Source: Arthrobacter sp. StoSoilB20
GTDB lineage: Bacteria > Actinomycetota > Actinomycetes > Actinomycetales > Micrococcaceae
Length of the DNA: 64,000 nucleotides
Direction: 5' to 3'
Assembly (NCBI RefSeq): GCF_019977295.1
Contig: NZ_AP024651.1
Location: 1,054,001-1,118,000, forward strand
The position numbers were made by a program, and so were the translations under genes. The notes beneath the pieces are model-generated. The model saw only the letters and a program-made list of their open reading frames with translations. It ran no database searches and had not been told where the DNA came from. Positions 8,186 to 19,624 of the stretch are shown here, one piece after another. Each line of letters opens with the position of its first letter. Position 1 is the stretch's first letter.

Positions 8186-9409
8186 CTAGGTGCTGGCAGC
8201 CAGGAATTCCCGGGCCGCCGTCACCAGGGCTTCCGTTCCCCGCGTCAGGGTCGGCTGGATAATGGGCGCAAAATACGGTGAGTGATTCGACGGAATATCC
8301 TCGGGAAGGCGCCCTGTTGTTGCAAATTCCTTGAACAAGGCAGGCTCGGCACCACCAAGGAACCAGAAAACCAGGGGAGCGCCGGCGGCCTTGGCCAAGG
8401 CGCCCACGTCTTCGCTTCCGGAGACAGGGCCGGGGTCAATGATCTGTGTTTCGCCAAACTTTGCCTTGAAGGCCGCAGACACCCTTTCGGTGGCATCCTG
8501 ATCGTTGACGGTCAGCGGAAAGTGCTCTTCAAACTGAATCTCGGGGTCCTTGGGTGCCCCGGATGCCTTGGATTCCCCCGCGGCAATGCGCTCGATGGAA
8601 CCGAGGATCTTGTCCCGGGTGTCGTTGCTGAAGGTGCGGACGCTGAGTCCCAAAGTTGCTGTTTCGGGAATGATGTTGTTCTTGGTGCCCGAGTGGATCT
8701 GCCCCACGGTTACCACAGCGGAATCACTCGCTGCCAGCTCACGGGCAACAATGCCCTGCAGCCGGACGGTGGTTGCCGCAGCCATCAGCACCGGGTCAAC
8801 AGTGGTCTCCGGGCGTGAACCGTGACCGCCGCGCCCATGGAGGGTGATGTTGAGGGAATCGGCGGATGCCATGGTGACACCGGGCCGGATTCCGAACCAG
8901 CCGGCGGGGAAGGGGGCTACGTGCTGGCCCAGTACGACGTCGGGTTTGGGCACGGCGTCGTACAGGCCACCGGCCACCATGGTTTCGGCCCCGCCGCCCC
9001 ACTCCTCGGCTGGCTGGAAGAGGGCCACCAGGGTGCCCTGCCACTGATCACGTTGCGCGACCAAAACCTCCACCGCGCCAACCAGGCAACTGACGTGTAC
9101 GTCATGGCCGCAAGCGTGCATGACCGGCATGTCCTTGCCCTCATGGTCAACACCCATGGCCGTGCTTGCATAGTCCAGGCCGGTTGCTTCCTTGACAGGC
9201 AGTGCATCCATGTCTGCCCTGAGCATCACTACCGGTCCGGGTCCGTTTTCCAGAACGCCAACCACGCCGGTTTTTCCGATGTTTCGGTGGACAGTGAAGC
9301 CAAGGTCTTCCAGGTGCCCCGCTGCAATCCCGGCTGTCCGGGTCTCTTGGAAAGACAACTCGGGGTGGGCGTGCAGGTCTTTGTATAGCTTTTCGAGGTC
9401 AATGGTCAT
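8186..9409 (-). CDS. M20-family amidohydrolase (hippurate hydrolase / N-acyl amino acid type)
   Basis: 407 residues. M20 metallopeptidase pattern: LHAHPELSFQE at the start, RADMDALPVKE (metal Asp), MHACGHDVHVS (metal His), PAEEWGGGAETM (catalytic Glu and metal Glu), GRGGHGSRPETTVDPV (dimerisation-domain His) and SEDVGALAK...NHSPYFAP (last metal ligand). Such enzymes cleave N-acyl amino acids, hippurate or indole-acetyl amino acids; the exact substrate is not readable. Monocistronic and divergent from the cyclodeaminase-like gene across 90 bp. Confidence 0.9.
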   Translation of the reverse strand: MTIDLEKLYKDLHAHPELSFQETRTAGIAAGHLEDLGFTVHRNIGKTGVVGVLENGPGPVVMLRADMDALPVKEATGLDYASTAMGVDHEGKDMPVMHACGHDVHVSCLVGAVEVLVAQRDQWQGTLVALFQPAEEWGGGAETMVAGGLYDAVPKPDVVLGQHVAPFPAGWFGIRPGVTMASADSLNITLHGRGGHGSRPETTVDPVLMAAATTVRLQGIVARELAASDSAVVTVGQIHSGTKNNIIPETATLGLSVRTFSNDTRDKILGSIERIAAGESKASGAPKDPEIQFEEHFPLTVNDQDATERVSAAFKAKFGETQIIDPGPVSGSEDVGALAKAAGAPLVFWFLGGAEPALFKEFATTGRLPEDIPSNHSPYFAPIIQPTLTRGTEALVTAAREFLAAST

Positions 9410-9499
9410 GAGTCTGCCCTTTTCATTCGACGCCTAGGTCTGGCCAGTGTATCCAGCCTGAAGATGCAAAGCCTGGGAAGCCCCGGCACACTGGATGGC

Positions 9500-10159
9500 A
9501 TGAATGATTCCCAAGCAGCCACGACACAGCAATCCACTGTTGAGGAATGGACCAAAGCGCTGGCCGAATCCACCGGCTCGCCGGGCGGTGGCGCCGGGAC
9601 AGGAGTCATGCTCTCCATCGCCGCTTCCCTGACCTCCATGGTGGCCGGATACACCGAGGCCGGGGAGGACCAGCACGAAAAGCTCTCGGGCATCCATGCC
9701 CGTGCCCGTGAACTGCGTGAAGATGCCCTGCAATTGGCGGACGACGACTCTTCCGCCTCCAACGCCTTCGGCGCCGCCTTCCGCCTGGATCCCGGGCCGG
9801 AGCGCGACGACGCAATCCACCAGGCCTCTGTTGATGCTGCCAAGGCCTCGGCAGTCCTGGGCGAGCGGGCCATCCACGCCATTGAAGACCTCGGCTGGCT
9901 CGCTTCCCACGGCAATCCCGCGCTGATCGCCGACGTCGTGGTTGGCTTCGGAGCCCTCCGTGCAGCCATCAGCGGAGCCCGAACCAACGTAAGTTTCGAC
10001 CTCGCCTCCCTGACCTCCGCCGGAACCGCGCTGGAGGAAGTCAAGGAGCAGCACCCAGAGCTATGGAGCACGGTCAGCAGGCTCGGCGACGCCCTTGACA
10101 GAATCGATGACCTGACTGCCGGCGTCGACAAAAAGGCGGCACCAACCGAAGCGTTGTGA
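9500..10159 (+). CDS. Cyclodeaminase/cyclohydrolase family protein
   Basis: 219 residues. Matches the all-helical C-terminal domain of formiminotransferase-cyclodeaminase (FTCD_C): STGSPGGGAGTGVMLSIAASLTSMV near the N-terminus, where the Gly-rich turn binds folate, then long helices rich in Ala/Glu. In folate metabolism this domain turns 5-formimino-THF into 5,10-methenyl-THF. A stand-alone copy without the transferase half is common in bacteria, and its role here is unproven. ATG 9500 begins MNDSQ, 20 residues before the domain. The stop codon lies inside the terminator stem. Confidence 0.82.
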   Translation: MNDSQAATTQQSTVEEWTKALAESTGSPGGGAGTGVMLSIAASLTSMVAGYTEAGEDQHEKLSGIHARARELREDALQLADDDSSASNAFGAAFRLDPGPERDDAIHQASVDAAKASAVLGERAIHAIEDLGWLASHGNPALIADVVVGFGALRAAISGARTNVSFDLASLTSAGTALEEVKEQHPELWSTVSRLGDALDRIDDLTAGVDKKAAPTEAL

Positions 10160-10212
10160 GGCCCGCTTTGCGTGCTAAATCCCTACGGAATCACGCAGAG
10201 CGGGCCTCACAA
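10154..10212. terminator. Bidirectional terminator
   Basis: 21-bp stem with one G-U pair (10154-10174 with 10192-10212); the left arm includes the stop codon of the preceding gene. Separates convergent genes. Confidence 0.75.
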
Positions 10213-10236
10213 CGGCGCTGTGTCCTTACTGAGCCT

Positions 10237-11787
10237 CTACTGCGCCTTCGGCACACGGCGGAGCACGACGGCGGCGAGCACTGCCGCGCCAGCCATCAAT
10301 ACCAGCCCAATCGCCGCAGTGATGTGGACGCCGGACTCGAAAGCCGTCCGGGCGGCGACCGTCAGGGCCTCCGACAAAGGTGCCGGAAGGGCTGCGGCCG
10401 CATCCACGGCGCCGGCAAGGGTTTCGCTGGACTTCCCGGCTGCCTGCGGGGAAACGCCGTCTGGAATCACGAGGTTGTGCTGATAGGAAGCGGTGAGGAT
10501 CGAGCCGAGAACAGCCGTTCCCAGGAGCGAGCCCAGTTCGTAGCCGGTCTCGGAGATTGCGGAGGCGGCGCCGGACTTGTCGGCCGGAACGGAAGCCAGG
10601 ATGAGGTCATTGGAAATGGTTTCCGCTGCGCCCACGCCGATTGCGAGGACCGTCAGGGCGGACAGCAGGAAGACGGGGCCGCTGCCGTGGTCGCCCACCA
10701 TCACAATCAAGTAGCCCGCGGCGCTGAGTGTCAGGCCGGCGGCCACCACGTATCCGGGGCGGACACGCCGGACCAGCGGCACCACCAGCAGGCCGGCGAT
10801 GACTGTTGCCAGGAGGGCGGGAATCATGGCGATTCCGGCTTCCATGGGTGACTGACCCTCAACAAGCTGCAGGTGCTGGGCGAAGAAGTAGATGAAGCCT
10901 GTCATGGAGAAGAGCGACAGGACGTTCGCCACGATTGCAGTGCTGAAGACCTTGTTATTGAACAGGGCAACGTCCAGCATGGGGTTCTCGATCCGCTGCT
11001 GGCGACGCACAAACAGAATGCCCATCACCAGGCCGAAGCCCATGAATGCGGCCGCGGACGCCCCGAAGCCGTGGACTGCGAATTCCTTGATGCCGTAGAC
11101 GAACGGAGCCATGGTGACCACGGAAAGGACAATGCTGGCCACGTCCACGCGGCCGGGATTGGCGTCCTTGGATTCCGGAATGAGTGCCCGGCCGAAAGCA
11201 AGCAGGGGCAAAAGCAGGAAAGCGGCCACGAGGAACACCGCACCCCACCAGAAGTGCTCTACCAACCAACCGCCGAAGATGGGCCCAAGGGCGGCACCAC
11301 CCGAGAACCCGGCAGCCCAGACAGCGATGGCAAGCCGGCGCCGGTTGGGATCGGCGAAGATGTTCCGGATCAAGGACAGCGTTGAGGGCATCAGCATGGC
11401 GCCGAAGACGCCAAGGCCGGCGCGTCCTGCAATGAGCCACTCAGCCGAAGGCGCGAAAGCTGTAGCAGCCGAAACCGCCGCGAAGCCCGTGCTGCCGATC
11501 AGCAGCAGCCGCCGTCGTCCGATCCTGTCGCCGAGGTTGCCCATGGATACCAGCAACGCGGCAAGAACCAGCGGGTAGGCGTCAACGATCCAGAGCAATT
11601 GGACGCCGCCGACGTCCAGGGAGCGGGCAATTTCGGGCAGGGCAAAGGTGAGCGCGGTGTTGTCGACGGCCACCAGCAGCACCGGAAACATCAGGAGTGC
11701 CAGAGCCGTCCAGTCGCGCCACGGTGCTGCCTGGCCCTTAACGGGATCAGCGGAACGGAGTGCTTGGGTTGGGGACGGCGAGAACAT
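10237..11787 (-). CDS. MFS transporter, DHA2 (14-TM) drug efflux type
   Basis: 516 residues with about 14 hydrophobic segments. MFS landmarks: VDNTALTFALPEIARSL in TM1, WIVDAYPLVLAALLV, the loop motif GNLGDRIGRRRLLLIG, and the DHA2 motif C-like region GAMLMPSTLSLIRNIF. Such proteins expel drugs or toxic compounds with the proton gradient. ATG 11787 (MFSPSPTQ) starts only 7 bp from the palindromic operator, so the operator covers the promoter or leader. Divergent from the tetR gene at 11861. Confidence 0.9.
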   Translation of the reverse strand: MFSPSPTQALRSADPVKGQAAPWRDWTALALLMFPVLLVAVDNTALTFALPEIARSLDVGGVQLLWIVDAYPLVLAALLVSMGNLGDRIGRRRLLLIGSTGFAAVSAATAFAPSAEWLIAGRAGLGVFGAMLMPSTLSLIRNIFADPNRRRLAIAVWAAGFSGGAALGPIFGGWLVEHFWWGAVFLVAAFLLLPLLAFGRALIPESKDANPGRVDVASIVLSVVTMAPFVYGIKEFAVHGFGASAAAFMGFGLVMGILFVRRQQRIENPMLDVALFNNKVFSTAIVANVLSLFSMTGFIYFFAQHLQLVEGQSPMEAGIAMIPALLATVIAGLLVVPLVRRVRPGYVVAAGLTLSAAGYLIVMVGDHGSGPVFLLSALTVLAIGVGAAETISNDLILASVPADKSGAASAISETGYELGSLLGTAVLGSILTASYQHNLVIPDGVSPQAAGKSSETLAGAVDAAAALPAPLSEALTVAARTAFESGVHITAAIGLVLMAGAAVLAAVVLRRVPKAQ

Positions 11788-11793
11788 TCCACT

Positions 11794-11817
11794 ACTGTAC
11801 CGTCCAGACGGTACAGT
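11794..11817. promoter_or_regulatory. TetR-type operator between MFS gene and tetR
   Basis: Perfect 10-bp arms ACTGTACCGT and ACGGTACAGT around a 4-bp spacer, between the divergent genes. Probable binding site of the adjacent TetR protein, repressing the efflux pump and possibly itself. Confidence 0.8.
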
Positions 11818-11860
11818 TTCAACTGACCAGCCCCATGAGCCTTTAGGGAATGATGGACAC

Positions 11861-12400
11861 ATGCCACGAAAACCAGTTGCCCGGGACGCGGTCCTGGATG
11901 CCTTTGAAGCCCTCCTTATAGAGGTAGGGGAGAGGGCTGCCACCCTCGATGCCGTTGCCAAACGTGCCGGGGTATCCAAAGGTGGGCTGCTCTACCACTT
12001 CCCGAACAAGGAAGCGCTGATCACGGCACTCTTGGAACGCCTTGACCTGCTCGCCGATGAAGACACTGAACTGATGAAGGCAGCGCCCGATGGTTCGGCC
12101 GCCTACTTCATCCGGTCATCGCTGTGGGCAGATACCCCCATGGACAGGGCCTTCGTCGCTGCCACCCGCCTGGCTGAAGTGGCCCACGAGGAAACCCGCC
12201 GCCGGTTCGCCGCCATCCAGCAGCGCTGGCTGGACGTGCTGGCCGAAGACGTCGGACCGGAGGTTGCCAAAGCCGTCAGCTACATGGGCGACGGCCTCTA
12301 TTTCAATGCCATCTTTGAAGGCGGCCAGGAAGGCGGCAACGCCGGGCGGGAGGCCGACGTCGAAATCCTGCTCGGAGTCCTGGAGCGGCTGCGGAAGTAG
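11861..12400 (+). CDS. TetR-family transcriptional repressor
   Basis: 179 residues. N-terminal TetR helix-turn-helix: RDAVLDAFEALLIEVGERAATLDAVAKRAGVSKGGLLYHFPNKEALI split across helices 1-4, with GVSKGGLLYHFPNKE as the recognition helix and following anchor. The C-terminal helical ligand domain is of the TetR_C type with no informative motif. ATG 11861 gives the usual short leader before the domain. Probably controls the divergent efflux gene through the operator at 11794-11817. Confidence 0.9.
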   Translation: MPRKPVARDAVLDAFEALLIEVGERAATLDAVAKRAGVSKGGLLYHFPNKEALITALLERLDLLADEDTELMKAAPDGSAAYFIRSSLWADTPMDRAFVAATRLAEVAHEETRRRFAAIQQRWLDVLAEDVGPEVAKAVSYMGDGLYFNAIFEGGQEGGNAGREADVEILLGVLERLRK

Positions 12401-12497
12401 TGATTCATCCATTTGCTGCAGAGCCCGGCGCGTAGGACAATTAACTCTTGTGGCGTGCCCAACAAGGTGCCCACCTACAACTGAACATGCCTTTGAT

Positions 12498-12724
12498 CTG
12501 CGGCGGGAGAGTCCTGCAAGCAAGTGATGCAGGCGCCGTAGGAGCAAACCCTCCCCAGGAATCTCTCAGGCCCACGCACCGCCGCGGCAAGGCAACTCTG
12601 GAAAGCAGCAGGCACTCAGCACACCTCAGGGTGGATGGGCGCTGTGCTCACCGACGGTGCAAGCGATGGTTGTTCACGCAACCCGCGGAAACTCTCAGGT
12701 CCAATACAGAGCGGGGAGGAACCC
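12498..12724 (+). promoter_or_regulatory. Tandem glycine riboswitch (two aptamers) upstream of gcvP
   Basis: Aptamer 1 (about 12503-12605) shows GGGAGAGTCCTGC, GCGCCGTAGGAGCAA and AATCTCTCAGG; aptamer 2 (about 12612-12722) shows CACCGACGGTGCAAGC, GGAAACTCTCAGGTCC and GAGCGGGG. These are the conserved strings of the glycine (gcvT) riboswitch. In other bacteria glycine binding turns on the cleavage operon. About 45 nt separate it from the gcvP GTG, behind a GGAG ribosome site. The rest of the 370-bp gap after tetR holds only promoter-like sequence (TTAACT region near 12440). Confidence 0.92.
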
Positions 12725-12771
12725 AGCCGCTGTGGCGTACCCAAACGCCGCCCAAGTAATGGAGTTCCTTC

Positions 12772-15618
<2,847 letters not shown>

Positions 15619-15631
15619 GGGGTTCCGGAAA

Positions 15632-16765
15632 ATGACAGAGAACTACACAGCTCTTTACGAAGAGCACAAGAAACTCGGCGCGTCCTTCACCGACTTCGGT
15701 GGCTGGCAGATGCCGCTCAAATACTCCTCGGAGTTGGCTGAGCACCATGCTGTCCGCAAGTCCGCAGGCCTGTTCGACCTCTCCCACATGGGCGAAGTCT
15801 GGGTCACCGGTCCCGAGGCAGCAGCCTTCCTGGACTACGCCCTGGTGGGCAAAATCTCCGCCATGGCCATCGGCAAAGCCAAGTACTCGCTGATCTGCCA
15901 GGAAGACGGCGGCATCATCGATGACCTCATCGCCTACCGTCGCGGTGAGGAGAAGTTCCTCGTGGTACCGAACGCCGGAAACGCTGCGGTTGTTGCCGCA
16001 GCCCTTCTGGAGCGCGCCGCCGGTTTCGACGTCGTCGTTGAGGACGCCTCCGCTGACACTTCGCTGATTGCCGTTCAGGGGCCGCTGGCTGAAACGATCC
16101 TGCTCCGCTTGGTGCCCGCCGAACAGCACGCGCTGGTCACCGACCTGAAGTACTACGCCGCGGTTGATGTCCCGTTCACGTTCGACGGCGGCACGCAGGA
16201 ACTGCTGTTGGCCCGGACCGGGTACACCGGCGAAGACGGCTTTGAGATCTTTGTCGCCAACGAATCCGCAGCAGCCCTGTGGCAGGCCATCGCCGACGCC
16301 GCTGAAGACGGCGAACTTACTCCCGCGGGCCTGGCTTCCCGCGACTCCCTGCGCCTGGAAGCCGGCATGCCGCTCTACGGCAACGAGCTCTCACGCGAAG
16401 GCAACCCCTTCGCAGCAGGACTCGGACCGGTGGTGGCTCTGTCCAAGGAAGGCGACTTCGTCGGCAAGGACGCACTCGCTGCCCTCAAGGCAGATGGCGC
16501 AGGCTCCACCAGCGGACGCAAGCTTGTTGGCCTCCAGGGCCTGGGCCGCCGTGCCGGCCGAGGCCACTACCCGGTCCTCAAGGACGGCGCAGTAATTGGC
16601 GAAGTCACGTCCGGCCAGCCAAGCCCCACGCTCGGCTACCCGGTAGCGTTGGCGTATGTCGACGTCGCTTTCGCTGAGCCGGGAACTTCACTCGATGTTG
16701 ATCTCCGCGGAAAGAGCGAGCCGTTCGAAGTCGTCGCACTGCCGTTCTACAAACGCCAAAAGTAA
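15632..16765 (+). CDS. gcvT: Aminomethyltransferase, T-protein
   Basis: 377 residues. Transfers the methylene group from aminomethyl-lipoyl GcvH to tetrahydrofolate, releasing ammonia. Landmarks: TDFGGWQMPLKYSSELAEHHAVR, GLFDLSHMGEV, the folate region ARTGYTGEDGFEIF, and the C-terminal domain GRRAGRGHYPV, GEVTSGQPSPTLGYPVALAYV. ATG 15632 is 13 nt after the gcvP stop, so the two are co-transcribed. A hairpin follows, and gcvH lies 320 bp further on instead of being directly attached. Confidence 0.96.
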   Translation: MTENYTALYEEHKKLGASFTDFGGWQMPLKYSSELAEHHAVRKSAGLFDLSHMGEVWVTGPEAAAFLDYALVGKISAMAIGKAKYSLICQEDGGIIDDLIAYRRGEEKFLVVPNAGNAAVVAAALLERAAGFDVVVEDASADTSLIAVQGPLAETILLRLVPAEQHALVTDLKYYAAVDVPFTFDGGTQELLLARTGYTGEDGFEIFVANESAAALWQAIADAAEDGELTPAGLASRDSLRLEAGMPLYGNELSREGNPFAAGLGPVVALSKEGDFVGKDALAALKADGAGSTSGRKLVGLQGLGRRAGRGHYPVLKDGAVIGEVTSGQPSPTLGYPVALAYVDVAFAEPGTSLDVDLRGKSEPFEVVALPFYKRQK

Positions 16766-16776
16766 GCCGGAGCCGT

Positions 16777-16807
16777 ACCCGACGGGTCGCCCAAAAGCCC
16801 GTCGGGT
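16777..16807 (+). terminator. Hairpin after gcvT
   Basis: 10-bp perfect stem (ACCCGACGGG with its complement) and 11-nt loop, 11 bp after the gcvT stop, without a T-run. It could end or weaken transcription before gcvH. Confidence 0.5.
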
Positions 16808-16809
16808 CC

Positions 16810-16884
16810 GGCATCCTCCGCGTGCTCGGTCGCGGGAACGCCCGCTGAGCGGACGTGACGCTCCCTTGGACGCACGCTTCCGGA
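16810..16884 (+). repeat. 75-bp direct repeat, copy 1 (upstream of gcvH)
   Basis: Aligns without gaps to 17510-17584 with about nine differences in 75 positions; the first 24 bases are identical. It begins directly after the gcvT hairpin. No coding role seen. Together with the inverted repeat at 16869-16970 it fills most of the 322-bp gcvT-gcvH gap. Confidence 0.75.
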
Positions 16885-16970
16885 TCCCGGACTCGAAGGG
16901 GCCCGCGTAGTTCCGAAGGTCTGACTCGCGTGGCCGTGCGGTGGGGGAGCGGATTCCGGAAGCGTGCGTC
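16869..16970. repeat. Inverted repeat upstream of gcvH
   Basis: The last 19 bases of the 75-bp repeat (GACGCACGCTTCCGGATCC, 16869-16887) recur inverted at 16951-16970 with one inserted base, giving a 20-bp stem with a 63-nt loop. Confidence 0.65.
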
Positions 16971-17087
16971 AAAGCGACGGAGGAGCAGCACGCGGAGGAA
17001 TTCGGTGCCCCACGCCCGCGAATCAGCCACGCTCACGGCCCAGACACGACACAATTAGATGTAGCCACTACACGTAAAGGAAACAGA

Positions 17088-17474
17088 ATGCCCAAAGTAG
17101 CGCCCGAACTTCAGTACTCCGACGAGCACGAGTGGGTTTCCCGCGGCGAAGGGAACTCGGTATCCGTCGGTATTTCCGAGGTTGCCACCGACGCTCTGGG
17201 TGACATTGTGTACGTTGACCTGCCCGAGGTTGGTTCTTCGGTGACCGCTGGCGAGACCTGTGGCGAAGTTGAGTCCACCAAGTCCGTCTCGGACCTGTAC
17301 TCGCCGGTCACCGGTGAGGTCACGGAGATCAACGACGCCGTTGTCTCGGACCCCGCACTGATCAACAACGACCCCTACGGCGCCGGCTGGCTGTTCAAGG
17401 TCGCCGCCGAGTCCGACGGCCCGCTGCTCTCCGCCGAGGAATACGCCTCCAAGAATGGCGGAGACCTCTCCTAA
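17088..17474 (+). CDS. gcvH: Glycine cleavage system H-protein
   Basis: 128 residues, normal length. Lipoyl carrier shuttling the aminomethyl group between GcvP and GcvT. Lipoyl motif [15 protein letters not shown] with the modified lysine at residue 65, plus YSDEHEWVS at the start and [13 protein letters not shown] near the end. ATG 17088 follows AAAGGA at six nt; a longer open frame upstream runs through repeat DNA and is not used. Flanked on both sides by copies of a 75-bp repeat. Confidence 0.96.
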   Translation: MPKVAPELQYSDEHEWVSRGEGNSVSVGISEVATDALGDIVYVDLPEVGSSVTAGETCGEVESTKSVSDLYSPVTGEVTEINDAVVSDPALINNDPYGAGWLFKVAAESDGPLLSAEEYASKNGGDLS

Positions 17475-17509
17475 GCCCTGCTCCTCTTAGCTGGCGCCCG
17501 TTGGGGGCT

Positions 17510-17584
17510 GGCATCCTCCGCGTGCTCGGTCGCTTGGGCGCCCGCTGGGCGGACGCGAAGCTCCCTCAGACGCACGCTTCCGGA
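17510..17584 (+). repeat. 75-bp direct repeat, copy 2 (downstream of gcvH)
   Basis: Second copy of the element at 16810-16884, in the same orientation, 36 bp after the gcvH stop. The two copies bracket gcvH almost exactly. Confidence 0.75.
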
Positions 17585-17603
17585 CGCCGACCCCAAGTGC
17601 ACC

Positions 17604-17975
17604 GGCCGATTCGTGGGTTTGCTGCTGGGGGTGCCGTGCGCGCGGCATGTTTGGCAGCGAATCCCCGTATTGGGCGTTGCAGCGTCCGAGCTTGGATGCC
17701 AGTCCCAGGTGGGGCCACGTCCGGGCTCCGGTGGTGTTGTTTGGCCGATTCGTGGGTTTGCTGCTGGGGGTGCCGTGCGCGCGGCATGTTTGGCAGCGAA
17801 TCCCCGTATTGGGCGTTGCAGCGTCCGAGCTTGGATGCCAGTCCCAGGTGGGGCCACGTCCGGGCTCCGGTGAGGTGTTGTTTGGCCGATTCGTGGGTTT
17901 GCTGCTGGGGGTGCCGTGCGCATGGCATGTTTGGCAGCGGACCCCCGTAGTGGGCGTTGCAGCGGCCGAGCTTGG
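17604..17975. repeat. Three tandem repeats of about 140 bp
   Basis: Units start at 17604, 17743 and 17884 (periods 139 and 141), each opening GGCCGATTCGTGGGTTTGCT. Units 1 and 2 are nearly identical; unit 3 is about 90 bp long and diverged. Each has an internal short palindrome (TGCCG...CGGCA). Open frames cross the array on both strands, but the frame shifts from unit to unit and no protein family is recognised, so it is treated as non-coding. It occupies most of the 699-bp gcvH-sdaA gap. Confidence 0.8.
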
Positions 17976-18043
17976 CCGATCGGGCACCCCCCCACCACTC
18001 AAGCCCAGGGGCGTAGCGTGGGATTGTAGAACTGAATAAAATT

Positions 18044-18142
18044 GCGACGCCGGGTTGCCGCCTTTGGGGGCCATCCGGCGTCGTGCTTCGGCCGATCTCC
18101 GCCACAAGCGGGGGAGGCCATCCGGCAGGACCATCTGCCGGA
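18044..18142 (+). promoter_or_regulatory. Structured leader of sdaA, two hairpin modules
   Basis: Between the tandem repeats and sdaA. A stem CGACGCCGG/CCGGCGTCG (18045-18053 with 18075-18083) is followed by TCCGGCAG/CTGCCGGA (18121-18128 with 18135-18142). GGCCATCCGGC occurs in both modules after a G-run, as if the leader contained a duplicated motif. It does not match a riboswitch I know; a regulatory role is inference. Confidence 0.4.
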
Positions 18143-18173
18143 CCGTTTCAAACTGTATTAAGGAATCCCGACC

Positions 18174-19586
18174 ATGGCTGTTGGTGTTTTCGATCTTTTT
18201 TCCGTGGGTATTGGTCCGTCGAGTTCTCATACTGTGGGGCCGATGCGGGCTGCTGCGGTGTTTGCTGGTGAGTTGAGGGACGCTGGTGTCCTGGGTTCGG
18301 TGGCGTCGTTGCGGGTGGATTTGTATGGGTCGTTGGCTGCGACGGGTCGTGGCCATGGGACCATGACGGCGACTTTGTTGGGTTTGGAGGGGTATCACCC
18401 GGAGTTGATTCTGCCTGAGGAGGTGGAGGCGCGGTTGGCTGCTATTGCTGAGACGGGTGTGTTGAACCTGGCTGGTGCCTCTGGTGGGGGGGTGGAGTTG
18501 CCGTATGCGGTGGAGGATATGGTGTTGCATCCGTTGACGGTGTTGCCGCGGCATACGAACGGGATGAAGTTTGCTGTCTCGGATGCTGAGGGAAACATCG
18601 TGCGGGAGGCGACGTTCTTCTCTGTTGGTGGCGGGTTCATTGTCCGTGAGGGTGAGGAGAACGCGGCGCAGCAGGAGTTGGAGGAGTCCAAGAAGGAGTT
18701 GCCGTTGCCGTTTAGGACGGCGGCGGAGTTGTTGGGCCGGTGTGCGTCCAAGGGGCTGGGGATCAGCGACATCATGTTCATTAATGAGCGGGCGTCCCGT
18801 TCCGAGGAGGAGATCCGGGAGGGTTTGCTGCATATCTGGTCCGTGATGGAGGCCTGTGTTGAGACGTCCTTGAAGCGTGAGGGTGTGCTCCCTGGTGGGT
18901 TGCGGGTCCGGCGTCGTGCTCCTGATTGGTTAGAGCGGCTCCTGAAGGAGGACAAGGACCGGAACGATCCGAAGTATTGGCAGGAGTGGGTGAACCTGAT
19001 CGCGTTGGCGGTCAATGAGGAGAACGCTTCGGGCGGCCGGGTGGTGACGGCGCCGACCAATGGTGCTGCGGGGATCATTCCGGCGGTGTTGTATTACGCG
19101 TTGAATTACGCCCCGGGGATGGACAAGGCCTCCCAAAAGGACCGGGACGATGTGGTGGTGAAGTTCCTCCTCACTGCTGGTGCTGTGGGGGTTTTGTATA
19201 AGGAGCAGGCGTCCATTTCCGGTGCTGAGGTGGGGTGCCAGGGTGAGGTGGGGTCGGCGTCGTCGATGGCTGCTGCTGGTTTGGCTGAGGTGATGGGTGG
19301 TACGCCGGGGCAGGTGGAGAACGCGGCGGAGATCGCGATGGAACATAACCTGGGGTTGACGTGTGATCCGATCGGCGGGTTGGTGCAGATTCCGTGTATT
19401 GAGCGGAACGCGATTGCTGCGGCGAAGGCGATCAACGCGGCGAAGATGGCGTTGTGGGGTGATGGTACGCACCGGGTGTCGTTGGACGAGGTGATCGTGA
19501 CCATGCGGGAAACGGGCAAGGACATGTCCGATAAGTACAAGGAAACCGCGATGGGCGGCCTCGCTGTCAACGTCGTCGAATGCTGA
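18174..19586 (+). CDS. sdaA: L-serine ammonia-lyase, iron-sulfur type
   Basis: 470 residues, single-chain SdaA with beta domain ([22 protein letters not shown]) then alpha domain. Deaminates serine to pyruvate and is an oxygen-sensitive [4Fe-4S] enzyme; candidate cluster cysteines are in [29 protein letters not shown] and QIPCIERNA. Downstream of gcvPTH, it could remove serine made from glycine. The gene is unusual in base use: Leu is mostly TTG, Gly GGT/GGG, Val GTG and Ala GCG/GCT, so third positions favour G and T, unlike its C-rich neighbours. Confidence 0.96.
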   Translation: MAVGVFDLFSVGIGPSSSHTVGPMRAAAVFAGELRDAGVLGSVASLRVDLYGSLAATGRGHGTMTATLLGLEGYHPELILPEEVEARLAAIAETGVLNLAGASGGGVELPYAVEDMVLHPLTVLPRHTNGMKFAVSDAEGNIVREATFFSVGGGFIVREGEENAAQQELEESKKELPLPFRTAAELLGRCASKGLGISDIMFINERASRSEEEIREGLLHIWSVMEACVETSLKREGVLPGGLRVRRRAPDWLERLLKEDKDRNDPKYWQEWVNLIALAVNEENASGGRVVTAPTNGAAGIIPAVLYYALNYAPGMDKASQKDRDDVVVKFLLTAGAVGVLYKEQASISGAEVGCQGEVGSASSMAAAGLAEVMGGTPGQVENAAEIAMEHNLGLTCDPIGGLVQIPCIERNAIAAAKAINAAKMALWGDGTHRVSLDEVIVTMRETGKDMSDKYKETAMGGLAVNVVEC

Positions 19587-19624
19587 GTCTGTTTACTGTC
19601 AGTGCCTAGTGCCATGCTGTATCC

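Noticed and set aside
17487..18833. Long minus-strand frame through the 140-bp repeats, with repeated RCQTCHAHGTPSSKPT-like peptide
   Set aside because: The peptide repeat changes frame between units because periods (139, 141) are not multiples of three, and the frame continues antisense through sdaA. It is a by-product of DNA repeats.
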